A stretch of DNA of 64,000 bases from Streptomyces lavendulae subsp. lavendulae (lineage in GTDB: Bacteria; Actinomycetota; Actinomycetes; Streptomycetales; Streptomycetaceae). The position numbers and the translations under genes were made by a program. The notes under the pieces were generated by a model. The model made no database searches. It was not told the origin of the DNA and saw only the letters and a program-made list of their open reading frames with translations. Positions 1 through 9,040 of the stretch are shown here, one piece after another (within the stretch, counting starts at the first letter, position 1; each line of letters starts with the position of its first letter). The stretch is from positions 6,149,501 to 6,213,500 of the forward strand of contig NZ_CP024985.1 of the NCBI RefSeq assembly GCF_002803845.1, read 5' to 3'.

Positions 1-876
1 CTCTCCCGCATCCCCGACCCCCTCACCCGCGCCGTCGTCTGGGGCGCCCTGCGCGACATGGTCCGCGACGGCGAACTCGAACCCGAGGCCTACCTCGCCA
101 CCGCCGAGGCCCACCTCCCCGGGGAAACCGACCTCGCCCTCGTCCAGGGCGTCCTCACCTTCGCCCGCACCCACGTCGCCGACCAGTACACCGACCCCGA
201 CCGGCGCGCCGCCGCCCTCGCCACCCTCGGCTCCATCGCCCGCGACCTCCTGCGCCGCACCGAGGACGGCAGCGACCCCGGCCTGCGCCTCGCCGCCGTA
301 CGCGCCCTCATCTCCTGCTCCACCCAGCCCGACACCATCGCCGCCTGGCTCGCCGACGGCTCCATCGCCGGCGGCCCCGCCCTCGACCCCGAACTGCGCT
401 GGAGCATCCTCGCCCGCCTCGCCGTCCTCGGAGCCGTCGACGAAGCCGCCGTCGACGCCGCCCTCGCCGCCGACCCCAGCGCCACCGGACAGGAAGGCGC
501 CGCCCGCTGCCGCGCCGCCCTGCCCACCCCCGAGGCCAAGGCCGCCGCCTGGCAGCGCCTCTTCCACGACGACACCCTGTCCAACTACCTCTTCACCGCC
601 ACCGCCCAGGGCTTCTGGCAGCCCGAACAGGCCGACCTCGTACGGGAGTACGTCCCCCGCTACTACCCCGACGCCGTCGCCCTCGCCGCCCGCCGCGGAC
701 CCGCCATCGGCCAGGCCGCCGGCCGCTGGGCCTTCCCCGCCCACGCCGTCGACGAGGCCAACCTCCAGGCCGGCCGCACCTGCCTGGAAGACCCCGCCAT
801 CCTGCCCCTGCTGCGCCGCCAGCTCGTCGACCGGCTCGACGACCTCGCCCGCGCCCTGCGCGTACGCGGAGCCTGA
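1..876 (+). CDS. pepN: aminopeptidase N, C-terminal part (5' end outside window)
   Basis: This is the last 291 residues of an M1-family zinc aminopeptidase, which removes N-terminal amino acids from peptides in the cytosol. The frame is open from base 1 (LSRIPDPLTRAVVWGALRDM), so the methionine at base 58 is internal. What remains is the helical ERAP1_C-like C-terminal domain. The HEXXH zinc site and catalytic domain lie upstream and cannot be checked. The stop TGA abuts the stop of the convergent gene at 877 with no gap. The family call rests on the helical repeat pattern and recalled similarity to Streptomyces PepN. Confidence 0.85.
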   Translation, partial: LSRIPDPLTRAVVWGALRDMVRDGELEPEAYLATAEAHLPGETDLALVQGVLTFARTHVADQYTDPDRRAAALATLGSIARDLLRRTEDGSDPGLRLAAVRALISCSTQPDTIAAWLADGSIAGGPALDPELRWSILARLAVLGAVDEAAVDAALAADPSATGQEGAARCRAALPTPEAKAAAWQRLFHDDTLSNYLFTATAQGFWQPEQADLVREYVPRYYPDAVALAARRGPAIGQAAGRWAFPAHAVDEANLQAGRTCLEDPAILPLLRRQLVDRLDDLARALRVRGA

Positions 877-1516
877 TCAGCGCAGACAGCCCACCACCCG
901 CACCGACACCCGGGCCGTGGCCGTCAGACCACTGTCCGGATCGGTGGCGGTGAACGTCAGCGGATACGTCCCGTCGGGCAGCAACGGCACCACGAAGCCG
1001 CCCGACGGGCCCGCCCCCAGCACCACCGGCCCGTCGGGCCCCGCCAGCCGCCAGTCCGTGTACTGCGGATCGGTCAGCGGCCGGTCCCCCGGCCGCGTCC
1101 GCGCCGTCCCCGCGAACACCTCCTCACAGCCGCGCCGCAACTGCCCGCCCGCACCCGGCCGCTGGATCGACACCACCGGCGGCTGCGGCTGCGCCGGGGG
1201 AGCGGAGGAGGTACGGCCCGGCGTCCCCGGGACGCCCGTCCCGTTCGGCGCGCCGGACGTACGGGAGTACGGCACGGGGGAGCGGCCCGGGACCGACGGG
1301 GTACCCGCACCACTCGCGGACGCCCCAGGAGACGCGCCGGGGGAGGCCCCGGAGGAGTCACCGCGAGACGCGCCGGGGGACACCCCCGGGGCCCGGGGAC
1401 GCGCCCGGCGAGACCGTGACCGCCGCCGACACGGCCACCGCCCCGGCGGCCACCACCCCCACCGTCTTGGCGCCCACCGCGCCGCCCACCTTCGCGAACA
1501 CCCCGCAACCCGCCAT
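877..1516 (-). pseudogene. membrane-anchored protein with Ig/PKD-like C-terminus, apparent frameshift
   Basis: A GGAG seven bases upstream of the ATG at 1516 marks the start. The first 40 or so residues (MAGCGVFAKVGGAVGAKTVG, then an Ala/Val-rich hydrophobic segment) look like a membrane anchor or uncleaved signal. That frame stops at 1358. A second frame, one base over, continues with a Ser/Pro/Gly/Ala linker and a compact C-terminal domain near residues 120-212, rich in beta-type strands and ending VRVVGCLR at 877. Joining the two needs a one-base shift in the C/G runs at about 1383-1399. This could be a sequencing error, a true inactivating mutation or slippage. A GTG internal start in the second frame is possible but would drop the anchor. 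Function unknown; an exported carbohydrate- or surface-binding role is only a guess. Confidence 0.55.
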
Positions 1517-1846
1517 CGACCGGCTCCAGGCGCGCACTTGTGGGCCGTGGGCAATGCAATCCCGCCACGCGCCGCATCCCAGAGCCGCGCATCCCAAGAC
1601 TTCCCCCACCCCCGGCCGCCCCCTCGCCCGGGCCCGGCCACCTTCCGCCCGCCCCGCCCGGGCCCCGCCGCGCACGCGGCCCGCCCCCTGCCCCGCCCCC
1701 GACCCCGAAGGACCCACGGCGGCCGGAAATCGACCCCCGGCACACCCCGGCGGTTACCCCATTCGGGTCTGATCGTTGTACCGACCGGGTGTCCCGCCCA
1801 GCCTCGGCCACGCAGCGCCACGCCCCGCCCAGCCCCCGGAGGCCCC
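1517..1846. other. divergent intergenic region, no clear motif
   Basis: These 330 bases lie between the minus-strand membrane protein and the plus-strand decarboxylase. They are very C-rich up to about 1700, then more mixed near the decarboxylase. I looked for an iron box of the DmdR/IdeR type (TTAGGTTAGGCTCACCTAA) because the downstream operon resembles siderophore genes, and found none. No convincing promoter hexamers were seen. Confidence 0.4.
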
Positions 1847-3238
1847 ATGACCGTGCCCACGCCCGCGCCGACGCCTCCGCTCGCGGGCGGCCGCCACGGC
1901 GCCGACGCGCTGCGACCCCTCCTCGACACCGCCCTCACCGCCCTCGCCACCGGCGCCAAGGAACGCGGCGGCCCCCTCCCCGCCGGCGGCCCCGACGCCA
2001 CCGCCGCCCGCGTCGCCGCCGCGCTGGGCGACGTACTCCCCGCCCACGGCACCGGCGACGACGAAGCGCTCCGCACCCTCGTGCACACCCTCACCGCCGG
2101 CGCCGCCGACCCCGCCGACCCCCTGTGCGCCGCCCACCTGCACTGCCCCCCGCTCGCCGTGGCCGCCGTAGCCGACCTCGCCGCGAGCGTCCTCAACCCC
2201 TCCCTCGACTCCTGGGACCAGGCCCCCGCCGCCTCCGCCATCGAAGCCCACCTCACCCGCACCCTCGCCGCCGAGCTCTACGCCACCCCCCGCGCCGACG
2301 CCCTCCTCACCACCGGCGGCACCGAAGCCAACCAACTCGCCCTCCTCCTCGCCCGCGAACGCCACGGCCCCCACCTGACCGTCCTGCACGGAGCCAACGC
2401 CCACCACTCCGTCCCCCGCGCCGCCTGGCTCCTCGGACTGCCCCCCGCCCGCGCCCTCCCCACCCCCAACGGCACCCTCGACCCCGCCACCCTCGCCGAA
2501 GCCCTCGCCCACACCCCCGGCCCCGTCCTCGTCACCGCCACCGCCGGCACCACCGACGCCGGACTCATCGACCCCCTCACCCCCCTCGCCGACCTCTGCG
2601 ACCGGCACGGCGCCGACCTCCACATCGACGCCGCCTACGGCGGCACCCTCGCCCTCAGCCCCCGCCACCGCCACCTGCTCGACGGGCTCACCCGCGCCCG
2701 CTCCCTCACCCTCGACCTGCACAAACTCGGCTGGCAACCCGTCGCCGCCGGCCTCCTCGCCGTCCGCGACACCGCCGACCTGGCCCCCCTCGCCCACCAG
2801 GCCGACTACCTCAACGCCACCGACGACACCGACGCCGGCCTCCCCGACCTCCTCGGCCGCTCCCTGCGCACCACCCGCCGCCCCGACGCCTTCAAGATCG
2901 CCGTCACCCTGCGCTCACTCGGCCGCGACGGCCTCGCCCGCCTCATCGACCTCACCTGCGCAGCAGCCCACCGGCTCGCCGACCTCCTCGACGCCCACCC
3001 CGGCTTCGAACTCCACGCACGCCCCACCCTCACCACGGTCCTCTTCCGACCCACCCCCACGGACGACGACCGGCTCGCCACCCTGCGCCGCACCCTCCTC
3101 CAGGACGGCACCGCCGTCCTCGGCCGCGCCACCGCCGACGGCCGCCTCTGGCTCAAGGCCACCCTCCTCAACCCCCACACCACGGCCAGGGACCTGGACA
3201 CCCTCGTCGCCCTCCTGGAAGGCAGAACCCACCGATGA
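1847..3238 (+). CDS. PLP-dependent amino acid decarboxylase, DesA-like
   Basis: A 463-residue group II PLP decarboxylase (aromatic-L-amino-acid/diaminobutyrate/lysine decarboxylase fold). GGAGG lies four bases before the ATG at 1847. Visible landmarks are TTGGTEANQLAL (PLP phosphate region), HIDAAYGG (the Asp contacting the pyridine nitrogen) and DLHKLGWQP, whose lysine, about residue 293, should form the Schiff base. It overlaps the following N-monooxygenase gene by four bases (ATGA), so the two are translationally coupled. The pairing matches desA-desB of desferrioxamine synthesis, where DesA makes cadaverine from lysine. By inference it makes a diamine or aromatic amine for N-hydroxylation. 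The substrate cannot be read from the sequence. Confidence 0.85.
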   Translation: MTVPTPAPTPPLAGGRHGADALRPLLDTALTALATGAKERGGPLPAGGPDATAARVAAALGDVLPAHGTGDDEALRTLVHTLTAGAADPADPLCAAHLHCPPLAVAAVADLAASVLNPSLDSWDQAPAASAIEAHLTRTLAAELYATPRADALLTTGGTEANQLALLLARERHGPHLTVLHGANAHHSVPRAAWLLGLPPARALPTPNGTLDPATLAEALAHTPGPVLVTATAGTTDAGLIDPLTPLADLCDRHGADLHIDAAYGGTLALSPRHRHLLDGLTRARSLTLDLHKLGWQPVAAGLLAVRDTADLAPLAHQADYLNATDDTDAGLPDLLGRSLRTTRRPDAFKIAVTLRSLGRDGLARLIDLTCAAAHRLADLLDAHPGFELHARPTLTTVLFRPTPTDDDRLATLRRTLLQDGTAVLGRATADGRLWLKATLLNPHTTARDLDTLVALLEGRTHR

Positions 3239-4644
3239 CCGCCCAGCTCGATACACCCCATGACCTCGTCGGAATCGGCATCGGCCCCTTCAACCTCTCC
3301 CTCGCCGCCCTCGCCCACGGCCTCCCCCAACAAGGCATCGGCACCCTCGCCACCGCCTTCTACGACCAGCGCCGCGACTTCCGCTGGCACCCCGGCCTCC
3401 TCATCGACGGAGCCACCCTCCAAGTCCCCTTCCTCGCCGACCTCGTCACCCTCGCCGACCCCACCAGCCCCTGGACCTTCCTCAACTACCTCAAGCACAA
3501 GGAACGGCTCTTCCCCTTCTACTTCGCCGAGCAGTTCCACATCCAGCGCGCCGAATACGACGCCTACTGCCGCTGGGTCGCCGGCCGCCTCCCCGGACTC
3601 CACTTCGGCCACCAGGTGGACGCCGTCCGCTGGAACCCCGAACACGACCTCTTCGAAGTCGACTACACCCAGCTCGACACCGACGGAGAGGCCGAAGCCC
3701 TCGGCCGCACCCACACCCGCAACCTCGTCCTCGGCATCGGCACCGCCCCCTACGTCCCCGAACCCCTGCGCCCCCTCGCCGACGCCCCCACCGTCCCCGT
3801 CATCCACTCCGCCGACTACCTCGACAACCGCCAGCGCATCCTCGCCGCCGACCACGTCACCGTCATCGGCTCGGGCCAGTCCGGCGCCGAAGTCTTCCTC
3901 GACCTCCTGCGCGCCCGCCCCCACGGCCGCGAACGCCTCACCTGGCTCGCCCGCACCCCCTCCTTCGCCCCCATGGAGTACTCGAAGCTCGGCCTCGAAC
4001 ACTTCACCCCCGACTACACCCGCTACTTCCACGCCCTCCCCGAACCCGTCCGCGACCGCCTCGTCCCCGCCCAATGGCAACTCCACAAGGGCATCGACGC
4101 CGCCACCATCGCCGCCATCCACGAAGAGCTCTACCGCCGCACCCTCCACGGCGGCTGGCCCGACGCCGTCCTCACCCCCGGAGTCAGCGTCCGCACCGCC
4201 GGCCGCGTCGCCACCACCAAGGTCGAACTCCACATCGAACACACCCAGCAGGGCACCCGCTCCCGCCTCACCACCGACGCCGTCGTCCTCGCCACCGGCT
4301 ACCGCGAACGCCCCCTCACCAGCCTCCTCGCCGGACTCGACCCCTACCTCCGCACGGACGCCTCCGGCCGCCCCCGCATCGACGACCGCTACCGGATGGT
4401 CCTCGACCCCTCCGTCACCGGCAGCGTCTTCGTCCAGAACGGCGAACGCCACACCCACGGCGTCGGCGCCCCCGACCTCGGCCTCGCCGCCTGGCGCAGC
4501 GCCGCCATCCTCAACACCCTCACCGACAAGGAGGCCTACCCCCAGCCCCACCGCACCGCCTTCACCACCTTCGGCCTCGAACAACGCGAACACACCCGCC
4601 CCCACCCCGCGGGCGAACTCCTCCCGCTCGTCGAACACCCGTAA
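3235..4644 (+). CDS. FAD/NADPH-dependent amine N-monooxygenase, DesB/IucD-like
   Basis: A 469-residue flavin N-hydroxylating monooxygenase of the lysine/ornithine/cadaverine class used in hydroxamate siderophores. Near the N-terminus is GIGIGPFNLSLAALA (FAD-binding GxGPxNL), near residue 205 VIGSGQSGAEVF (NADPH-binding GxGxxG), and further on VVLATGYRERPL (the ATGY motif of this family). Its start overlaps the decarboxylase stop by four bases. In desferrioxamine clusters this enzyme hydroxylates cadaverine, and DesC (acyltransferase) and DesD (NIS synthetase) follow. Here the next gene is an unrelated 5'-nucleotidase on the other strand, so the pathway is incomplete locally. A hairpin at 4652-4689 ends the operon. 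Confidence 0.87.
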   Translation: MTAQLDTPHDLVGIGIGPFNLSLAALAHGLPQQGIGTLATAFYDQRRDFRWHPGLLIDGATLQVPFLADLVTLADPTSPWTFLNYLKHKERLFPFYFAEQFHIQRAEYDAYCRWVAGRLPGLHFGHQVDAVRWNPEHDLFEVDYTQLDTDGEAEALGRTHTRNLVLGIGTAPYVPEPLRPLADAPTVPVIHSADYLDNRQRILAADHVTVIGSGQSGAEVFLDLLRARPHGRERLTWLARTPSFAPMEYSKLGLEHFTPDYTRYFHALPEPVRDRLVPAQWQLHKGIDAATIAAIHEELYRRTLHGGWPDAVLTPGVSVRTAGRVATTKVELHIEHTQQGTRSRLTTDAVVLATGYRERPLTSLLAGLDPYLRTDASGRPRIDDRYRMVLDPSVTGSVFVQNGERHTHGVGAPDLGLAAWRSAAILNTLTDKEAYPQPHRTAFTTFGLEQREHTRPHPAGELLPLVEHP

Positions 4645-4651
4645 AAACGGC

Positions 4652-4689
4652 CGGGGGCCGGAGTCCGCCACCCCGGACCCCGACCCCCG
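4652..4689. terminator. bidirectional hairpin terminator between convergent genes
   Basis: CGGGGGCCGGAGTCCG pairs with CGGACCCCGACCCCCG, 14 of 16 positions, around a loop of about six bases. It sits eight bases after the monooxygenase stop and 31 bases beyond the stop of the opposing 5'-nucleotidase, so it can serve both. There is no T-run, as is usual in Streptomyces. Confidence 0.7.
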
Positions 4690-4720
4690 TCACACACACC
4701 GCCTCCCGGAAGCCGGACCC

Positions 4721-6532
4721 CTAGAAGACCGGCACACCGGCCCGCGTCAGCCGCCAGTCCACCGACGCGAACGCCGACGGATCCACCGTCCCCTTGGCCT
4801 TCACCCACTGGATGATCGTGTTACGGATCTCCTCCGAGTTCGCCCACAGCTGCTGGGCCTTCGGCACGTGCGGGAAGTTCCCGCCCCCCGAAGCCCGGTA
4901 GTTGTTCACCGCGAACACGAACCGCGCCGCCGGATCCACCGGCTTCCCCTGGAACGACAGCCCCACGATCCGCGACCCCACCGGCTGCGCGATGTCGATG
5001 TCGTACGTCAGCCCGTACACCGCGTCGTAGTTGTAGTCCGGAACGCTCTCCGAGTTCGTGATCTTCGCCGGATCCACCACACCACCCGGAGCGGTCTGCA
5101 CGTAGTACCGCGCCGAATACTCCAGATAGTCCTTCAGCTGCGCACCCGTCAGCAGCCGCGCCTCCAGCGTGTTCTCGAACGGGTACAGCCCCGCCGCATC
5201 CTTGATCGTCACCTGCCCGGCCGGAACCGCCGCCGTCCGCGAGAAGCACGACGCCTGCGACAGCACGGGCAACGCCGCCCACTCCGTACCGGCCAGCGCC
5301 CCCTTCACCGTCTCCGCCTGCACGTGATTGATCAGATCGATGATCGGCACGTCCTTCACCGGACCCTCGGCCGAGGACATCGCCTGCGTCGACGTACCGA
5401 TCACCTGGTTCACGTACGCCACGACCTTGCGGTGCTCGTCCGACAGCAGCCGCACGATCTTCGGGTCCTCGGCCACCGTGTTCGAGTTCAGCACCTTCGC
5501 CGACACCTTCGCCACCGACCAGCGGCCCTTCTCCCACACCAGCTCGAAGTCGAACAGCGTCAGCCGCTGTCCCCACTTCAACGGCTCCGACAGCACCACG
5601 TCCTTGCCGGTCGCCTTGTTCTTCACCCGGTACTCCGGGATCTCCGTGTGCGCGTGACCCACCAGGATCGCGTCGATCCCCGGCACCTGCTCCGCCACCA
5701 GACCGGCGGCGTTCTCGATGTACGGCAGCTGGTCCCCGTACGAGGACGTACCGCTCGAACCCGAGTGCGCCGACACGATCACCACGTCCGCACCCATCGA
5801 ACGCAGCTTCGGCACGTACTTCGCCGCCTGCTCCTCCAGCCCCGGGAACGTCATCTTCCCCGCCACGTTCGCCTTGTCCCAGATCGCGATCCCCGGATTC
5901 GTCAGACCCAGCACCGCCACCTTCACGTCCCGCCCGTGCGGCGTCCGCAACCGGTGCATGCTGTACGGCGCGAACGCCGGCCGCAGCGTCTTCGCGTCCA
6001 GCGCGTTCGCCCCCAGCAGCGGGAAATCACACTGCTCCTCGAACTTCCGCAGCACCGGGATCCCGTAATTGAACTCGTGGTTCCCCAGCGCCGCCGCGTC
6101 GTACCCGATCGCGTTCATCGCCTGCGCCATCGGATGCACCGGGCCACGACGCGCGGTGATCGGATCCACCTTCGCGTAGTAGTACGACAGCTGCGTCCCC
6201 TGGATCGTGTCACCCGCGTCGATCATCAGCGTGTTGCACCGGCCCTTCTCGGACCGCACCTGGTTCACCAACGTCGAGATCTTGGCCAGACCGACGTCGT
6301 TGTGCGCCTTGTCGTCGAACTCCTTGTCCGTGAAGTAGTCCCAGTTGAAGACGTTCCCGTGCAGGTCCGTCGTCCCCATCACCGTGAACGCGTACGTCCG
6401 CGGCCCCTTCGACGCCTGCTGCGCCTCCTGCGCCTCCTGCGCGGAGGCCGGGGAGCTCGTGGCCCCCGCCAACGCGACGGCCGCACCGGTCGCGGCCGAT
6501 GCCCCCATGAACTTCCTACGGTCGAACGCCAT
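4721..6532 (-). CDS. Tat-exported bifunctional metallophosphatase/5'-nucleotidase
   Basis: A 603-residue UshA/CpdB-type phosphoesterase that hydrolyses extracellular nucleotides (5'-nucleotidase, possibly 2',3'-cyclic phosphodiesterase). The start at 6532 follows AAGGGGAG and gives DRRKFMG, a twin-arginine signal, then an Ala-rich h-region and an Ala-Ser-Ala cleavage site. Metal-site motifs follow in order: GTTDLHGN, DAGDTIQG, GNHEFNYG, VSAHSGSSG and VGHAHTEIP. The C-terminal half (from about residue 370) is the 5'-nucleotidase substrate-binding domain with PFENTLEARLLTG. Likely monocistronic. No PHO box was recognised upstream. Confidence 0.9.
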   Translation of the reverse strand: MAFDRRKFMGASAATGAAVALAGATSSPASAQEAQEAQQASKGPRTYAFTVMGTTDLHGNVFNWDYFTDKEFDDKAHNDVGLAKISTLVNQVRSEKGRCNTLMIDAGDTIQGTQLSYYYAKVDPITARRGPVHPMAQAMNAIGYDAAALGNHEFNYGIPVLRKFEEQCDFPLLGANALDAKTLRPAFAPYSMHRLRTPHGRDVKVAVLGLTNPGIAIWDKANVAGKMTFPGLEEQAAKYVPKLRSMGADVVIVSAHSGSSGTSSYGDQLPYIENAAGLVAEQVPGIDAILVGHAHTEIPEYRVKNKATGKDVVLSEPLKWGQRLTLFDFELVWEKGRWSVAKVSAKVLNSNTVAEDPKIVRLLSDEHRKVVAYVNQVIGTSTQAMSSAEGPVKDVPIIDLINHVQAETVKGALAGTEWAALPVLSQASCFSRTAAVPAGQVTIKDAAGLYPFENTLEARLLTGAQLKDYLEYSARYYVQTAPGGVVDPAKITNSESVPDYNYDAVYGLTYDIDIAQPVGSRIVGLSFQGKPVDPAARFVFAVNNYRASGGGNFPHVPKAQQLWANSEEIRNTIIQWVKAKGTVDPSAFASVDWRLTRAGVPVF

Positions 6533-6660
6533 GCCATCTCCCCTTGTGAGGCGTGAACAACGCGCGTAGATCATGACCCACCGGTAACAACCTGCAACAC
6601 CCCCGCCAGGTTTCGATCCGATGACCACACCCCCACGAATGACAGTGCGACAGTGAATCC

Positions 6661-7365
6661 ATGACCCAGGACGCCACGCACCAGCCCTACGGAACCCCCG
6701 ACACCCCGCGCGTCGCCGTCCGCGGCGAAGCCAGGCTCGAAGTCGACCCCGAAATCGCCCGCATCGGCATCACCGTCAGCGCCCGAGGCACCGACCGCCG
6801 CACCGCCCTCGACGACCTCACCCGCCGCAACAACACCGTCCTCGAACTCCTCAAGAGCTACGGCGAACCCGTCGAGAAGATCGAGACCGGCGCCTTCTCC
6901 ATCACCCCCGAACTCACCCGCCACGGCCGCGGCGAACGCATCCGCGCCTACCACGGCCGCGTCCACATCACCGCCGAACTCAACGACTTCACCACCCTCG
7001 GCGAACTCACCACCCGCCTCGCCGACCAGGAACTCACCCAGGTCGACGGCCCCTGGTGGGCCCTGCGCCCCACCTCACCCGCCCACGGCGAAGCCCGCCG
7101 GCAGGCCGTCCTCGAAGCCGTCCAGCGCGCCCGCGAATACGCCCAAGCCCTCGGCGCCGACCTCGCCGCCCTCGTCGAACTCGCCGACCTCGGAGCCGAG
7201 AACGCCGCCCCCGTCGCCATGGCCGCCCCCGGCGGCATGATGCGCGCCATGTCCTTCGGCGGCACCGAAGACGGAGGGGCCCCGCCCCTCGACCTCGAAC
7301 CCCAGCGGCAGACCGTCTACGCCCAGGTGAACGCCCGCTTCACGATGACCCCGCCACAGCTCTGA
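6661..7365 (+). CDS. SIMPL (DUF541) domain protein
   Basis: A 234-residue protein with the SIMPL/DUF541 fold: PRVAVRGEARLEVDPEIARI near the start, alternating strands, and YAQVNARFTM at the end. The family is widespread, and the biochemical role is not settled. No signal peptide or membrane segment is visible, which is unusual because many members are exported. The ATG at 6661 has no strong Shine-Dalgarno. It is divergent from the 5'-nucleotidase, with about 128 bases between the two starts for both promoters. Confidence 0.8.
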   Translation: MTQDATHQPYGTPDTPRVAVRGEARLEVDPEIARIGITVSARGTDRRTALDDLTRRNNTVLELLKSYGEPVEKIETGAFSITPELTRHGRGERIRAYHGRVHITAELNDFTTLGELTTRLADQELTQVDGPWWALRPTSPAHGEARRQAVLEAVQRAREYAQALGADLAALVELADLGAENAAPVAMAAPGGMMRAMSFGGTEDGGAPPLDLEPQRQTVYAQVNARFTMTPPQL

Positions 7366-7475
7366 GACCCGCCCCGGACCCGCCTCCGGACCCGCCCCGA
7401 AACCCGTACAAAACGCCGAACCGGTGCCCCGTCGGGGGTGCTCATCGGAGCACCCCCGCGCACATTCAACATTTG

Positions 7476-7504
7476 TCAACAACCTTTTGCCCAAAGGTTG
7501 TTGA
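7476..7504. promoter_or_regulatory. 12-bp inverted repeat in the pyk upstream region
   Basis: TCAACAACCTTT and AAAGGTTGTTGA form perfect 12-bp arms around a five-base spacer (TGCCC), centred about 68 bases before the pyk start. The region is notably AT-rich for this genome. The symmetry and spacing fit either a protein operator or an RNA hairpin in the leader. It overlaps plausible -35 hexamers (TTGTCA and TTGTTG). Confidence 0.6.
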
Positions 7505-7557
7505 GTAGACACCCGGAACCAATTTCCTACTGTCTGGTAGGGGCATACGCTCGACCC

Positions 7558-8985
7558 ATGCGCCGAGCGAAAATCGTATGTACCCTGGGCCCCGCCACCG
7601 ACTCATACGACCAGATCAAAGCCCTGGTCGAAGCCGGAATGGACATCGCCCGCCTCAACCTCAGCCACGGCACCTACGCCGAACACGAGGAGCGCTACCA
7701 GCGCGTACGCAAGGCCTCCGACGAGACCGGCCGCAGCGTCGGCATCCTCGCCGACCTTCAAGGCCCGAAGATCCGACTCGGCCGCTTCCGCGAAGGCCCC
7801 GTACTCCTTGAACGCGGTGACGAATTCACCATCACCGTCGAACACCACGAAGGCGACCGCCACACCTGCAGCACCACCTACCCCGGCCTCGCCGGCGACG
7901 TCACCCCCGGCGAACGCATCCTCGTCGACGACGGCCGCGTCACCCTCGAAGTCACCGGCGTCGACGGCCCCCGCGTCCACACCCGCGTCATCGAAGGCGG
8001 CATGGTCTCCGACCACAAGGGACTCAACCTCCCCGGCGTCGCCGTCTCCGTCCCCGCCCTCTCCGACAAGGACATCGAAGACCTCCGCTGGGCCCTGCGC
8101 ACCGGCGCCGACGTCATCGCCCTCTCCTTCGTCCGCAGCGGCCACGACATCGAGGACGTCCACCGCATCATGGACGAGGAGGACCGCCGCCTCCCCGTCA
8201 TCGCGAAGATCGAAAAGCCCCAGGCCGTCGACAACATCGACGACATCGTCGCCGCCTTCGACGGCATCATGGTCGCCCGCGGCGACCTCGGCGTCGAAAT
8301 GCCGCTCGAACAGGTCCCCATCGTCCAGAAGCGCGCCGTCAAGCTCGCCAAGCGGAACGCCAAGCCGGTCATCGTCGCCACCCAGATGCTCGACTCGATG
8401 ATCGACAACTCCCGCCCCACCCGCGCCGAGGCCTCCGACGTCGCCAACGCCGTCATCGACGGCACCGACGCCGTGATGCTCTCCGGCGAGACCAGCGTCG
8501 GCAAGTACCCCGTCGAAACGGTCCGCACCATGGCCCGCATCGTCGAGGCAGCCGAAGAGGACATCCTCGCCAAGGGCCTCCCGCCCCTCACCGACACCAA
8601 CAAGCCCCGCACCCAGGGCGGAGCCGTCGCCCGGGCCGCGGCCGAAATGGGCGACTTCCTCGGCGCGAAGTTCCTCGTCGCCTTCACCCAGAGCGGAGAC
8701 ACCGTCCGCCGGCTCTCCCGCTACCGCTCGCCCATCCCCCTCCTCGCCTTCACCCCCGACGCCGCCACCCGCTCCCAGCTCAACCTCACCTGGGGCGTCG
8801 AGACCTTCCTCGGCCCCCACGTCGACTCCACCGACGCGATGGTCGCCCAGGTCGAGGAAGAACTCCTGCGCATCGGACGCTGCATCCCCGGCGACGTCGT
8901 CGTGATCACCGCCGGCTCCCCGCCCGGCGTCAGCGGCAAGACCAACCTCGTCCGCATCCACCACATCGGCGACGCCGTCCGCTAG
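7558..8985 (+). CDS. pyk: pyruvate kinase
   Basis: A 475-residue glycolytic enzyme making pyruvate and ATP from phosphoenolpyruvate and ADP. It begins MRRAKIVCTLGPATDSYDQI, the usual N-terminus, which decides the ATG at 7558 over upstream methionines. Family motifs are MDIARLNLSHG, ADLQGPKIR, IAKIEKPQAVDNIDDI (active-site Lys), MVARGDLGVEM, VATQMLDSMI and TDAVMLSGETSVG. The C-terminal allosteric domain ends GKTNLVRIHHIGD. It appears monocistronic: a leader with a strong inverted repeat lies upstream and a 9-bp hairpin follows the stop. Confidence 0.97.
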   Translation: MRRAKIVCTLGPATDSYDQIKALVEAGMDIARLNLSHGTYAEHEERYQRVRKASDETGRSVGILADLQGPKIRLGRFREGPVLLERGDEFTITVEHHEGDRHTCSTTYPGLAGDVTPGERILVDDGRVTLEVTGVDGPRVHTRVIEGGMVSDHKGLNLPGVAVSVPALSDKDIEDLRWALRTGADVIALSFVRSGHDIEDVHRIMDEEDRRLPVIAKIEKPQAVDNIDDIVAAFDGIMVARGDLGVEMPLEQVPIVQKRAVKLAKRNAKPVIVATQMLDSMIDNSRPTRAEASDVANAVIDGTDAVMLSGETSVGKYPVETVRTMARIVEAAEEDILAKGLPPLTDTNKPRTQGGAVARAAAEMGDFLGAKFLVAFTQSGDTVRRLSRYRSPIPLLAFTPDAATRSQLNLTWGVETFLGPHVDSTDAMVAQVEEELLRIGRCIPGDVVVITAGSPPGVSGKTNLVRIHHIGDAVR

Positions 8986-8998
8986 CCCGCCGGACCGA

Positions 8999-9026
8999 GG
9001 CGGGATCACCGACGGCCGATCCCGCC
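8999..9026 (+). terminator. pyk terminator hairpin
   Basis: GGCGGGATC and GATCCCGCC form a perfect 9-bp stem around a 10-base loop, starting 13 bases after the pyk stop. No T-run. Confidence 0.7.
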
Positions 9027-9040
9027 ACCGCCCCGGGAAC

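Noticed and set aside
1700..1846. Iron box for the desA-desB-like operon
   Set aside because: No sequence close to the DmdR/IdeR consensus could be found.
1540..4644. A 1034-codon plus-strand frame beginning at 1540
   Set aside because: Its first 560 codons are Arg/Pro/His-rich antiframe of the decarboxylase. Only the part from 3235 is the real monooxygenase.
2806..4671. Long minus-strand frame opposite the decarboxylase/monooxygenase pair
   Set aside because: Val/Gly/Glu/Asp-rich composition is the usual GC-rich shadow, with no recognisable domain or ribosome-binding site.
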